50,586 bases of DNA. It comes from an uncultured Pelagibacteraceae bacterium. GTDB taxonomy: Bacteria; Pseudomonadota; Alphaproteobacteria; Pelagibacterales; Pelagibacteraceae. Below the pieces are notes generated by a model that did no database searches, had not been told where the DNA came from, and saw only the letters and a list, made by a program, of their open reading frames with translations. Made by a program: the position numbers and the translations under genes. Shown here one piece after another: positions 19,110 to 28,330 of this stretch; position 1 is the first letter of the stretch; every line of letters begins with the position of its first letter. The DNA lies in assembly GCA_902549495.1 (NCBI GenBank), contig CACCVU010000004.1, positions 1 to 50,586 of the forward strand, read 5' to 3'.

Positions 19110-20575
19110 GCAAAGAAAAATTTGATTATTTTATAAATGGTGAGAAAGGGAAGTATGAAGTAGTTATAGGTTTAGAAGTTCATGCTCAAGTCCTTTCTAA
19201 TTCTAAACTTTTTTCAGGCTCCTCAACTAAATTCGGAGCTGATCCTAACAAACAAGTAAGTTTAATTGACTCTGCTTTTCCTGGAATGCTACCAGTTATC
19301 AATGAGGAGTGTGTGAAACAAGCTGTAAGAACAGGCTTAGGTTTAAATGCAAAAATAAATAATTATTCAGTATTCGATAGAAAAAATTATTTTTATGCAG
19401 ATCTACCACAGGGCTACCAGATTTCCCAATATAAAAATCCCATTGTCGGTGAAGGAAAAGTTTTACTGGATATGCCTTATGGTTCAAAAGAAATTGGCAT
19501 CGAAAGGCTTCATTTAGAACAGGACGCAGGTAAAAGTATCCATGATATGGATCCTTCTAGCACCTATGTTGATTTAAATCGTTCTGGAATAGCTTTAATG
19601 GAAATCGTTAGCAAACCTCATCTTCGTTCGCCCGATGAAGTAAATGCTTACATAAAAAAATTAAGAACCATTATGAGATACTTGGGCACATGTGATGGCA
19701 ATATGCAAGAAGGTTCATTAAGAGCAGATGTAAATGTATCAGTAAGAAAAGTAGGCGATAAAAATTTCGGCACAAGATGTGAAATTAAAAATGTAAATTC
19801 AATTAAATTTATGCAAATGGCGATTGAATATGAGGCTAATCGACAGGTTGAATTACTAGAAGATGGAAAAGAGATAGATCAAGAAACAAGATTATTTGAT
19901 ACAAAAAAAAATGAAACAAGATCAATGAGATCAAAAGAAGATGCTCACGATTATAGATATTTTCCTGATCCAGATCTTTTACCCTTAAAACTTGAACAAA
20001 AATTAATTGATGATTTAAAAAAATCCTTGCCAGAGTTGCCAGATAATAAGAAGGAGAGATTTATTCAAGAATATGGGCTTAACTCATACGAAGCAAACGT
20101 ATTGGTTTCCGAAAAAGAAATCTCTGATTATTATGAGGAAGTTGCAAAATTATCTGACAAAAAACTAGCAGCTACATGGATGATGGGAGATTTATTTGCA
20201 ATGCTCAACGACAAAGGACTTAATATTTCTAACTCACCAATTTCTGCTAAAAATTTTGCAGAGTTAGTACAATCAATTAAATCTGGAGAGATTTCAGGAA
20301 GAATAGCAAAAGAAGTTTTCGAAATTATGGTTGAAAGCGGCGATAACCCAAAAAAAATCATAGAGTCAAAAGGGATGAAACAACAAAGCAATCCTAAAGA
20401 ATTAGAAAAAATGATTAATGAAATACTATCAAAAAATAAAGATAAAGTTGATCAATATAAAGCTGGAAAAGAAAAATTGTTTGGTTTTTTTGTTGGACAG
20501 GTTATGAAATTATCTGGTGGGAAAGCAAACCCTCAATTGACAAATGAAATTCTAAAAAAACTTTTAAAAGGCTAA
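19106..20575 (+). CDS. gatB: aspartyl/glutamyl-tRNA amidotransferase subunit B
   Basis: Kinase/transamidase subunit that activates the misacylated amino acid and binds tRNA. The ATG at 19106 overlaps the gatA stop (ATGA); a GTG three codons upstream is less likely. The 489-residue protein has [13 protein letters not shown], the zinc/phosphate cradle region with [25 protein letters not shown], and the C-terminal YqeY-like helical tail ending [13 protein letters not shown]. The complex implies indirect Gln-tRNA (or Asn-tRNA) formation in this organism. Confidence 0.96.
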
Positions 20576-20577
20576 TT

Positions 20578-21231
20578 ATGCCTAAGAATTTAGATTTAAC
20601 TGAAAATCTTGAGAAATACATTATTGATCATTCAGAATCTTTAACTGATGTTCAAAAAGAGATAATTCAATATAATATAAGTCTTGGTGATCAACAGAGA
20701 TTACAGATTTCAGTTTCTCAAGCACAATTTCTACAAACATTAATTAAAATCTCTAATATTAAAAAAATTTTAGAAATAGGAAGTTTTACAGGTTTTAGTG
20801 CTTTATCAATGGCCTTGGCCCTTCCATCTGATGGTCTTCTAATTAGCTTAGATAAAAGTCCTGAATTCAGTATGAAAGCACAATCATTTTATAAAAAAGC
20901 AAATGAAAAAAAAATAAAGCAAATCGTAAAACCTGCTACTGAAAGCCTAAATGAATTGAAAGACTCAAGTCAAAGATTTGATTTAATTTTTATTGATGCT
21001 GATAAGGAAAATTACCTTAAATACTATGAAGCATCTATGGATCTTATTAATAAAAATGGACTTATTGTTATAGATAATGTTTTATGGCACGGAGAAGTAA
21101 TAGATGATACGAAAAACGATAAATTTACAAATATTATAAGGGAATTTAATACACACATTAAGAAAGATAGCAGAGTTGCAAAAAATATTATTCCAATAGG
21201 TGATGGACTTACAATTTGTATTAAAAAATAA
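20578..21231 (+). CDS. SAM-dependent O-methyltransferase family protein
   Basis: Class I methyltransferase of the caffeoyl-CoA O-methyltransferase type, 217 residues. The SAM site ILEIGSFTGFSALSMA (about 63-78), the metal-binding FIDADKENYLKYYE (about 138-151) and IDNVLWHGEV match the family, whose bacterial members methylate varied catechol-like or small substrates. The substrate here cannot be told. It begins two bases after gatB and overlaps trhO by one base, so it belongs to the gatCAB transcript by position. Confidence 0.85.
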   Translation: MPKNLDLTENLEKYIIDHSESLTDVQKEIIQYNISLGDQQRLQISVSQAQFLQTLIKISNIKKILEIGSFTGFSALSMALALPSDGLLISLDKSPEFSMKAQSFYKKANEKKIKQIVKPATESLNELKDSSQRFDLIFIDADKENYLKYYEASMDLINKNGLIVIDNVLWHGEVIDDTKNDKFTNIIREFNTHIKKDSRVAKNIIPIGDGLTICIKK

Positions 21232-22136
21232 TGTATACAATTTTTGGTTTTTATAAATTTAAAAAGATTAAATTTTTGAAAAAATATAAATCTTTACTTC
21301 AAAAAGAAATTTTTAAAAATAATGTTAGGGGCACAATAATTTTATCAGCAGAAGGCATAAATGGAACAATTGCAGGCAAAAAAGATGATATTAGTAAAAT
21401 AATAAAGATTATAAAAAGACAATATCGGTTGAAGAATTTTGATAGTAAGAATATTTCTAAGAGTCTTTTTCAACCATTCCACAAAGGTAAAATAAAAATC
21501 AAAAATGAAGTTGTTCCATTGGGTTTAAAAATAAACCCAAAGAATAAAAAACTTAATAGATATGTTTCTGGAAAGTCATGGAATAAACTTATTTCAAATA
21601 AAGAAACTTTAGTTATAGACGCTAGAAAACCATTTGAATATGAAGTGGGCACATTTAAAAATTCTATAAATCCAAATATTCAAAATTTTAGAGATTTTCC
21701 AAAATATCTAAAAAAAGTCGATAAAGCTAAACCTGTAGCAATGTTCTGCACAGGAGGAATTAGATGTGAAAAGGCTTCCATATTTTTAAAAAGAAAAGGT
21801 TTTAAAAATGTTTTTCAATTAAAAGGTGGAATACTTAATTATTTGAAAAAAACTGAGAAGAAAGACAGTCTATGGAAAGGAGAATGTTTTGTTTTTGATA
21901 ATAGAGTATCTCTTAAACACAAATTAAAACAAGGAACTTTCTCTGTATGCAGTGGATGTCGAATGACTTTTTCAATAAAAGATAAAAAATCTTATAAATA
22001 TGAAGAGGGTGTTTCGTGCCCAAGGTGTTATGACACACTCTCAAATTCACAAAAAACAAGATTTCGTATGAGGCAAAATCAAATTAATCTTGCTAAAAAA
22101 GATGGAAGAAAGCATAAATTTCAAAAGGAATATTAA
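21231..22136 (+). CDS. trhO: tRNA uridine(34) hydroxylase, rhodanese type
   Basis: Oxygen-dependent hydroxylase that makes 5-hydroxyuridine at wobble position 34 of tRNAs. The 301-residue protein has the N-terminal acylphosphatase-like domain (AEGINGTIAG), a central rhodanese domain with active-site cysteine in FCTGGIRCEKAS (about residue 169), and a C-terminal part with CSGCR and CPRCYD pairs. Length and domain order match YceA/TrhO. Start overlaps the methyltransferase stop (TAATG). Confidence 0.9.
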   Translation: MYTIFGFYKFKKIKFLKKYKSLLQKEIFKNNVRGTIILSAEGINGTIAGKKDDISKIIKIIKRQYRLKNFDSKNISKSLFQPFHKGKIKIKNEVVPLGLKINPKNKKLNRYVSGKSWNKLISNKETLVIDARKPFEYEVGTFKNSINPNIQNFRDFPKYLKKVDKAKPVAMFCTGGIRCEKASIFLKRKGFKNVFQLKGGILNYLKKTEKKDSLWKGECFVFDNRVSLKHKLKQGTFSVCSGCRMTFSIKDKKSYKYEEGVSCPRCYDTLSNSQKTRFRMRQNQINLAKKDGRKHKFQKEY

Positions 22137-22138
22137 TT

Positions 22139-23500
22139 ATGGATTTGACTAAAGGTTCAATATGGCAACTCTTAAGAAAAGTGACCATACCTGCAAGCAC
22201 AGGATCTCTATTTCAAACTTTTTATAATCTAGTCGATACCTATTTCGCAGGTAGAATTTCACCAGAAGCGTTAGCAGCTATTGCAAAATCATGGCCAATA
22301 TACTTCATAGCAATAGCTGTTGCGGTCGGTATTGGAGCCGGAACTACAGCTCTAATCAGTAATTCAATTGGAGCCAAGGAAGATAGAAAAGCCTCAATGT
22401 ACGTTGCTCAGTCAATAGTATTAGCAATCGTAATTTCAATTTTCGTAACTTTATTTGGCTTAAATTTTTCTGATGAACTCTTGAGAATTATGGGCTCTAC
22501 TGAAGAAAGTATAATCTTAACACGCGAATATTTAGATATTATTTTTTTTGGAGCTATCATTGTATTAGTTCAATTATCTTTGAACGGAACTTTAAATGCC
22601 CAAGGTGATACAAAAAGTTATAGAAATGTTTTGATTGTTACCTTTTTCTTAAATATTTTTTTAAATCCATTATTTATTTTTGGTTATGGATTTATACCAG
22701 CATTTGGAATTGCTGGTTTAGCTATCGCTACGCTTGTTTCTCAGTGTATCGGCTTAATATATTTAGCTAATAAAGTTTATTGCTGTAAATTAAAAAAATT
22801 CCTTTATCTAGAATGCTTCAAACCAAAAATTGAGTACTTAAGCTCTCTCTTCAAACAATCAGTGCCAATAATGTTTACTATGTTGATGATAATGTTTGGA
22901 GTATTCAATATTTTCTATTTTGTTGGTCAGTTTGGAGAATTAGCTACAGCGGGTTATGGTACTGCTGTAAGAATAGAACAAGTTTTATTGTTACCAGTCA
23001 TAGGTTTAAATACTGCTGTTTTATCAATTGCAGGTCAAAATTTTGGAGCAAAAATGTATTTCAGAGTAAAAGAAGTATATGGAAAAGCTCTGTTGTTCGG
23101 TTCAGGATTTATGGTATTAGCAGGTATATTTGTTTATTTAACTTCAGAAATTATAATATCTTTTTTTACTAATGATCTAGAAGTAATCCGAAGAGGTGCA
23201 CTTTACTTACAGGTAGCAGCTTTAATTGGGCCAGTGTATCCAGTTTTCTTTATTACCTCTGCTTTATTCCAGGCACTGAAAAGACCAATTTTTAGTTTGT
23301 ACATGACAATCCTAAGACTAACATTAATACCATTTATGTCGTTATGGTATGTAATAAATATTAGAAATGGCGAGTATCAAGATATTTTTTATACGATTTT
23401 AGTAACAAATTGGATGATGGGATTAGTTGTATTAACTTTCGTACCATTTTTTTTAAAGAGAGTATTTAGGATTTCTTTAAAAAAATTACTTGTATTCTAG
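22139..23500 (+). CDS. MATE family efflux transporter
   Basis: Multidrug and toxin extrusion family protein, exporting organic cations or similar compounds with Na+ or H+ coupling. The 453 residues form about 12 membrane segments in two related halves; SIWQLLRKVTIPASTGSLFQ and YNLVDTYFAGRISPEALAAI at the start and GTAVRIEQVLLLPVIGLNTA in the second half are typical. Substrate unknown. It follows trhO by two bases and overlaps the convergent ABC permease gene by 15 bases at its 3' end. Confidence 0.9.
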   Translation: MDLTKGSIWQLLRKVTIPASTGSLFQTFYNLVDTYFAGRISPEALAAIAKSWPIYFIAIAVAVGIGAGTTALISNSIGAKEDRKASMYVAQSIVLAIVISIFVTLFGLNFSDELLRIMGSTEESIILTREYLDIIFFGAIIVLVQLSLNGTLNAQGDTKSYRNVLIVTFFLNIFLNPLFIFGYGFIPAFGIAGLAIATLVSQCIGLIYLANKVYCCKLKKFLYLECFKPKIEYLSSLFKQSVPIMFTMLMIMFGVFNIFYFVGQFGELATAGYGTAVRIEQVLLLPVIGLNTAVLSIAGQNFGAKMYFRVKEVYGKALLFGSGFMVLAGIFVYLTSEIIISFFTNDLEVIRRGALYLQVAALIGPVYPVFFITSALFQALKRPIFSLYMTILRLTLIPFMSLWYVINIRNGEYQDIFYTILVTNWMMGLVVLTFVPFFLKRVFRISLKKLLVF

Positions 23501-24220
23501 TTTATTCTCTAATTTTCTAACAAAATAGGATACTACCAGGATTAGCACCAGGTATTCTAGAATTAAAAAAGTATAAATTTCTAAGGGCCTGTAAGTGGTG
23601 GTGACCAGCTCATTAGCTTTTCTTGTTAAATCTCCTATACCTATAATTGATACTAGAGAGGACATTTTTAAAACATAAACAAATTGATTTCCCATGGCTG
23701 GTAATACAACTTTAATCGCTTGCGGAAGAATTACTAATCTCATCTTTCTCCAGAAATCCATTCCTAAAGACTCTGATACTTCATGTTGACCTTTTGAAAT
23801 TGAATTAATTCCTGCTCTAAAAATTTCTGCTTGAAACGCACTCTCACTAATGGTCAAAGCTATTATTCCAGATACGAATGGCGAGAAACTTACTCCAATC
23901 ATAATTGGAAGGCCATAATAAATCCAAAGAATTAAAACTAATAAAGGGATGGCTCTAACAATTTCTACGTATGTTATGTTAAAATAAGTTAAGAATTTAT
24001 TATTTGACAATGAAGGTAGAGCAACTATCAAACCGATAATCATAGCTAGAATGATCGAAACTACTGAAATATAAATCGTAGTTGTAATTCCACTAATTAA
24101 AAATTTAAGATTAGTTAAACCATCTATATTATCTGGACTTAGAATATACCAACCCCATTCATAGTTAGAACTACATCCTTGAAGCAAAAATAGAATAGAA
24201 ATTATTTTTAAAAATTTCAC
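23486..24220 (-). CDS. polar amino acid ABC transporter permease with lipobox-like N terminus
   Basis: Inner-membrane channel subunit of a His/Glu/Gln-type amino acid importer, 244 residues. The binding-protein-dependent permease signature is clear: NSISKGQHEVSESLGM and LPQAIKVVLPAMGNQFV (the EAA loop contacting the ATPase), with about five helices. Unusually, the N terminus reads MKFLKIISILFLLQGCSSN, which resembles a lipoprotein signal (LQGC), before a WGW stretch and the first true permease helix. It lies behind the substrate-binding protein gene. No ATPase gene is adjacent. Confidence 0.88.
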   Translation of the reverse strand: MKFLKIISILFLLQGCSSNYEWGWYILSPDNIDGLTNLKFLISGITTTIYISVVSIILAMIIGLIVALPSLSNNKFLTYFNITYVEIVRAIPLLVLILWIYYGLPIMIGVSFSPFVSGIIALTISESAFQAEIFRAGINSISKGQHEVSESLGMDFWRKMRLVILPQAIKVVLPAMGNQFVYVLKMSSLVSIIGIGDLTRKANELVTTTYRPLEIYTFLILEYLVLILVVSYFVRKLENKLEYK

Positions 24221-24261
24221 TAATTAACTATATTTGTAAATGGGAGGTATTGAAACTTAAA

Positions 24262-25032
24262 TTATAAGCTTTTTAGATCGTACTTTGCCAGTAAAGTTTT
24301 AAAAAATCCGGATGATTTCTTTTTCTTAATCCAATTGCTGACGTAATCATTCCACACTTTGTCACCTTTTGGAACCATCATAGCTAAAAATGCTGGATTT
24401 TTTCCTCCATCAGGAACTATAGCTAATTGAGGATATTTAATAACTAGTTTGTTTGCTTCTGTTGAACTTGTTATATTTCCATCAGCTCTTCCTGCTAAAA
24501 CTTCTTGAAAGTCTCTTGCAGGTGCTTCAACTGACTGAAGTTTTGATTTTGGAAAAAATTCTTTTGCTTTTTCTTCCTGAGATGTTCCTAACGTTGTAGC
24601 TATTGTAACATTGCTATTATTTAAAGACTCCCAAGTTGAAAATTTTTTTAAATTCTTTTTTAAAACAAGCGGGACTGTTGCATACTTGTAATATGTAGCG
24701 GTAAATCCGGCTACTTCTGCTCTTTTTGGTGTTTTGGTTACACTTGTTGATATATCGTATCTATCAGCTGTTATTCCTGCAACAATAGTTTTCCACTCTG
24801 CAGGCACAAATTTCACTTTAACGCCTAAATCTTTAGCTAGCTCATTCATCACATCAATATCAAATCCTTTGTACTTGTTTGTTTTTGGATCTTTCATTGA
24901 CATTGGATCCCAGTCTCCTGTTGTACCAACTCTTAACTCTCCACTTTTTTTGATTGAGTCTAGTTTAGATGCTGCTTGAGCACTTGTTGTTACAAGTAAT
25001 ACTAATAATATTGAAAAAATTTTTTTAATCAC
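24262..25032 (-). CDS. amino acid ABC transporter substrate-binding protein
   Basis: Periplasmic solute-binding protein of family 3, 256 residues. It has a signal peptide ([20 protein letters not shown], cleavage near residue 20), then [31 protein letters not shown], the ITADRYDIS loop and [12 protein letters not shown] in the second lobe. Start codon is GTG at 25032; no upstream ATG fits. Ligand unknown; the family binds polar or charged amino acids. It forms a leftward pair with the permease 41 bases downstream, and diverges from umuDC. Confidence 0.9.
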   Translation of the reverse strand: MIKKIFSILLVLLVTTSAQAASKLDSIKKSGELRVGTTGDWDPMSMKDPKTNKYKGFDIDVMNELAKDLGVKVKFVPAEWKTIVAGITADRYDISTSVTKTPKRAEVAGFTATYYKYATVPLVLKKNLKKFSTWESLNNSNVTIATTLGTSQEEKAKEFFPKSKLQSVEAPARDFQEVLAGRADGNITSSTEANKLVIKYPQLAIVPDGGKNPAFLAMMVPKGDKVWNDYVSNWIKKKKSSGFFKTLLAKYDLKSL

Positions 25033-25107
25033 TTTATGTTATTAGCTAATCTCTCTCTTTTTTTCGATTTGCAATTTGACCCACTTTAACAACCTTTTGA
25101 AAAGGGG

Positions 25108-25137
25108 TTGACTGAAAGGCAGTTTATCAGCTATAAA
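25108..25137 (+). promoter_or_regulatory. putative sigma-70 promoter of umuDC
   Basis: TTGACT (25108-25113) and TATAAA (25132-25137) are 18 bases apart in the 124-base gap between the substrate-binding protein and umuD. The LexA-type repeat starts on the next base after the -10 box, so bound repressor would cover the transcription start. The combination makes this one of the better supported promoters in the window, but it rests on sequence reading only. Confidence 0.6.
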
Positions 25138-25152
25138 GAACAAAACAAGAAC
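25138..25152 (+). promoter_or_regulatory. LexA operator (alphaproteobacterial SOS box)
   Basis: GAAC-AAAACAA-GAAC is an exact match to the direct repeat GTTC-N7-GTTC (read on the other strand) bound by LexA in alphaproteobacteria such as Rhodobacter, Caulobacter and rhizobia. It lies directly downstream of a TATAAA -10 box and four bases before the umuD ATG. Position, exact match and the SOS function of the genes agree. Confidence 0.85.
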
Positions 25153-25156
25153 ATTT

Positions 25157-25552
25157 ATGAAGTTAACAATACCTTATTATTTACATAAAGTGGGAGCTGG
25201 TTTTCCTTCTCCGGCAACAGATTATATTGAGGACGATATAGATCTAAACTCTCATCTCATAACAAATGCACCAGCTACTTTCATCATTAGAGTACAAGGT
25301 AAATCTATGACTAATGTGGGTATATATGATGGAGATCTATTAATAGTAGATAAAAGTTTAAATCCAAAAAATTTCTCCACTGTTATAGCAAATATCAACG
25401 AAGAACTTGTAGTCAAAACTCTGGTTAAAAGTAAGGGCAACAACTACTTAACATCAGGTTCAAAAAATACATCAGACCAAATTAATTTAACAGATAATCC
25501 AGAAATAATAATTTGGGGAGTAGTAACATATGTCATACACAAACAGCAGTAG
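25157..25552 (+). CDS. umuD: UmuD, SOS mutagenesis self-cleaving subunit of DNA polymerase V
   Basis: S24-family serine peptidase; after RecA-stimulated self-cleavage UmuD' joins UmuC to form the translesion polymerase. The 131-residue protein has the cleavage site A14-G15 in KVGAGFPSP, the catalytic S50 in VQGKSM and K87 in LVVKTL. The N-terminal arm is about ten residues shorter than in E. coli UmuD. A LexA operator sits just upstream. Its 3' end overlaps umuC by 23 bases. Confidence 0.93.
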   Translation: MKLTIPYYLHKVGAGFPSPATDYIEDDIDLNSHLITNAPATFIIRVQGKSMTNVGIYDGDLLIVDKSLNPKNFSTVIANINEELVVKTLVKSKGNNYLTSGSKNTSDQINLTDNPEIIIWGVVTYVIHKQQ

Positions 25553-26807
25553 AAAAAAAGTTGCATTAATTGACTGTAATTCATTTTATGTTTCTTGTGA
25601 AAGATTATTCAATCCCAAAATACAAAATGTACCAGTTGTTGTGTTATCTAATAATGATGGATGTGTAATATCAAGATCTACTGAAGCAAAAAAACTTGGG
25701 ATAAGAATGGGAGAACCATATTTTAAAGTTAAAGATTTAGTTAAAAAGAACAACGTTCAGATATTTTCTTCAAACTATGCATTATATGGAGACCTTTCTA
25801 GACGAGTGATGAAAGTTTTAAAAGGTTTTACTGATAAAATTGAAATCTATTCTATAGACGAAGCATTTTTAGATTTATCGCATATCAAAGATGAACAAGT
25901 TGAAGAATATGGAAAACAAATAAGAGAAAGAGTTTTAAAATGGACGGGAATACCAACAAGTGTAGGAATTTCAAATACAAAAACTTTAAGTAAAGTTGCA
26001 AATCATATTGCAAAAAAAAATAAAGCAGGAGTGATATTTCTAAAAGAAAATATCGATAATATACTAAAAGATTTTAATATTGCAGATGTATGGGGAGTTG
26101 GAAGACAGTTATCAAAACTATATATTAAAAATGGAATAGACAATGCTTATAAGCTAAAAAATATTTCAAACACATGGGTTAAGAAAAGTACAAATGTTTT
26201 AGGTGCGAAAACAGTAATGGAGTTAAGAGGAATTCCTTGTATAGATTTAGAAACCGAGGAAACGAGAAGAAAAAGCTGTTGTGTATCAAGATCATTTGGA
26301 AAAAAAGTTGAGAGTTTAGACAAATTAAAAGAGTCTATAACTACTCATTGTTTAAATGCGGCAGAAAAAATAAGAACAGATAAACAAACCACGAGAGCTG
26401 TCACTATATTTATAAGAACAAGTCCGTTTGATAAAAATAGAAAATACTATTCAAATTCTATTACTATTGAATTGCCGGTGGCAACCAATAACAGTATTGA
26501 ACTTGTAAAAACTGCAATTAGCGGACTGGGAAAGATTTATAAATATGGTTATTTCTATCAAAAAGCTGGAGTTATTTTATCGAAGCTTAGAGACGCTTCT
26601 GAAAAAGAGCTAAATTTATTAGCACCAATTTTAGAGAATAAATCTCAACCATTAATGAGAGCAATCGATTTTACCAATGCAAAATATGGACGAAATGCAA
26701 TCAGTATAGCTCAAGCAGGTATAAGTAACGATTGGAAAATGAGAAGAGAACACTCATCTAGAATAGATACAGCTTCATTTGACTTCCTACCTAAAATAAA
26801 TATATAA
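25530..26807 (+). CDS. umuC: UmuC, catalytic subunit of translesion DNA polymerase V
   Basis: Y-family DNA polymerase that copies past DNA lesions. The 425-residue protein has [19 protein letters not shown] (first metal ligand, about 12-30), [10 protein letters not shown] with the catalytic Asp-Glu pair (near residue 110), [19 protein letters not shown], and a helix-hairpin-helix thumb. A C-terminal UmuC tail domain is present (FLPKINI end). It overlaps umuD and is SOS controlled with it. The TPP riboswitch begins right behind its stop codon. Confidence 0.95.
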   Translation: MSYTNSSRKKVALIDCNSFYVSCERLFNPKIQNVPVVVLSNNDGCVISRSTEAKKLGIRMGEPYFKVKDLVKKNNVQIFSSNYALYGDLSRRVMKVLKGFTDKIEIYSIDEAFLDLSHIKDEQVEEYGKQIRERVLKWTGIPTSVGISNTKTLSKVANHIAKKNKAGVIFLKENIDNILKDFNIADVWGVGRQLSKLYIKNGIDNAYKLKNISNTWVKKSTNVLGAKTVMELRGIPCIDLETEETRRKSCCVSRSFGKKVESLDKLKESITTHCLNAAEKIRTDKQTTRAVTIFIRTSPFDKNRKYYSNSITIELPVATNNSIELVKTAISGLGKIYKYGYFYQKAGVILSKLRDASEKELNLLAPILENKSQPLMRAIDFTNAKYGRNAISIAQAGISNDWKMRREHSSRIDTASFDFLPKINI

Positions 26808-26878
26808 TTTGTATAAGGGGTGTCATAAAGACTGAGATCATACCCAAAGAACCTGACCGGTAATTCAGTAAGGGATAA
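26808..26878 (+). promoter_or_regulatory. TPP riboswitch (THI element)
   Basis: The gap between umuC and the symporter is filled by a thiamine pyrophosphate aptamer. Conserved blocks in order are GGGGTGTC (26817-26824), GACTGAGATCATACCC (P3 and pyrimidine-binding J3/2, 26830-26845), GAACCTGACCGGTAAT (pyrophosphate side, 26849-26864) and AAGGGA near the 3' end. P1 could pair the TTTGTAT after the umuC stop with ATAAAT at the start codon of the symporter. The aptamer ends at the ATG and contains the only purine-rich ribosome-binding site (AAGGGA), so repression is likely translational. Confidence 0.93.
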
Positions 26879-28330
26879 ATGAAAGATATATATCTATCAA
26901 CACAAACAACGTTAATTATTACTCTAGTGGTAGGTGCTTTTTTTATCGCCTTAGGTTATATAAATTTAAAAAAAATTTCAGATAATAAAAGCCTCATAAT
27001 TGGTGACAGAAAAGAGAGTATTTTTTCATTAACAACGAGTTTATCAGCGTCTGCCTTAGGAGCTTGGATATTATTCGGACCAGCTTCAGCAGCAACTTGG
27101 GGAGGAATAGGGGCAGTAATTGGATATGCGTTAGGCACAGCTGCACCTATGCTATTTTTACTAAATTTTGGACCGAAAATAAGGAGAGAGTTTCCTAACG
27201 GAATGTCTTTAACTGAGTTTATTAAAAGAAGATTTGGGACTGGAATTTTAAAGATAATGTTAATCTTAATTCTATTTTATTTGACAATTTTTTTAATAGC
27301 AGAAGTCACAGCAATAGCTTTTTTAATAAATTTAATCTCAAAAACACCTTTATGGATAACATCTGGTCTAACTTTAATCATATGTCTTTTATATATATTA
27401 AGAGGTGGATTTAAACTTTCGATTATTACGGATAAATATCAATTTATAATAATTTTAAGCATAATATTATTTTCTATATTTTTAATTTTAGGAAATTTAG
27501 AAATAAATAGTTATGAACTGATTAAAAAAAATTCTGCAAAACTTATAAGTAAAAATTATATTCCAAATTACACTGCTGGATTGACGTTTTTTATAGCTGT
27601 AGCAGCCACAAACTTATTTCACCAGGGTAATTGGCAACGTGTCTTTGCTGCAAAAAATAACCTTATTTTAAAAAAAAGTTTAATCTACTCATCAATTTTA
27701 TCTTTTTTGATCGTTTTTTGGATGGGCTACACAGGTCTGATATCTTTTTCACTTGATCCTAAAATAAAACCTGATTTAGCTTTTTTTAAAATAATGTTAT
27801 CTAATGATAATGTTTTAATAATTGCTTCTATTTTAATTTTAGCCCTAGCTTTAACATTAAGCACAATTGATACATTAATAAACGCTATTTCAAGTCTAAT
27901 AATTATTGATGGAAAAGAACTAAATAAATTTTTAAGTGGCAGAGAAATAAAAGATAAATCCAATAAATTAATTTTATTATTATGTTTGATTGTTTTTATT
28001 TTTGCTTCTAAAGGCTACAGCATCTTATATTTATTCTTATTTGCTGATCTTCTTTGTTGTGCGGCAGTTGTAACAATATTCTATGGATTTTTTAAAAAAA
28101 AAATTAATACAAGATTGTCTTTAATATCAATTATTCTTGGTTTAAGCACAGGTTTATTATTTTTCCCAAGTCAAAATTTCCAATCAAGTCTTTTAGTAGG
28201 TAATATTATGTCTATAGAAAATTTTAGTCCAATAGTCTTATCAAACTTACTCTTTATTTCATTTTTTGTAGCTATAATTGTACCACTTGTAATAATCACA
28301 ACTCACTCTTTACGTAATTCATTAAGATAA
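26879..28330 (+). CDS. thiV: sodium:solute symporter, ThiV-like (thiamine precursor uptake)
   Basis: Member of the sodium:solute symporter family, 483 residues with about 13 membrane segments; LSASALGAWILFGPASAA and GTAAPMLFLLNFGPKIRREFPNG fit the family's N-terminal helices. The TPP riboswitch directly upstream ties it to thiamine. In SAR11 such a riboswitch-linked symporter is named ThiV and proposed to import the pyrimidine precursor HMP, for which cultured SAR11 is auxotrophic. The substrate is inferred from context, not from residues. It overlaps convergent rarD by 28 bases. Confidence 0.88.
   Translation: MKDIYLSTQTTLIITLVVGAFFIALGYINLKKISDNKSLIIGDRKESIFSLTTSLSASALGAWILFGPASAATWGGIGAVIGYALGTAAPMLFLLNFGPKIRREFPNGMSLTEFIKRRFGTGILKIMLILILFYLTIFLIAEVTAIAFLINLISKTPLWITSGLTLIICLLYILRGGFKLSIITDKYQFIIILSIILFSIFLILGNLEINSYELIKKNSAKLISKNYIPNYTAGLTFFIAVAATNLFHQGNWQRVFAAKNNLILKKSLIYSSILSFLIVFWMGYTGLISFSLDPKIKPDLAFFKIMLSNDNVLIIASILILALALTLSTIDTLINAISSLIIIDGKELNKFLSGREIKDKSNKLILLLCLIVFIFASKGYSILYLFLFADLLCCAAVVTIFYGFFKKKINTRLSLISIILGLSTGLLFFPSQNFQSSLLVGNIMSIENFSPIVLSNLLFISFFVAIIVPLVIITTHSLRNSLR

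Noticed and set aside
25091-25109. Imperfect inverted repeat AACCTTTT / AAAAGGGGTT upstream of umuD
   Set aside because: It needs a two-base bulge, does not end a gene on either strand, and overlaps the proposed -35 box. Chance is likely in this composition.
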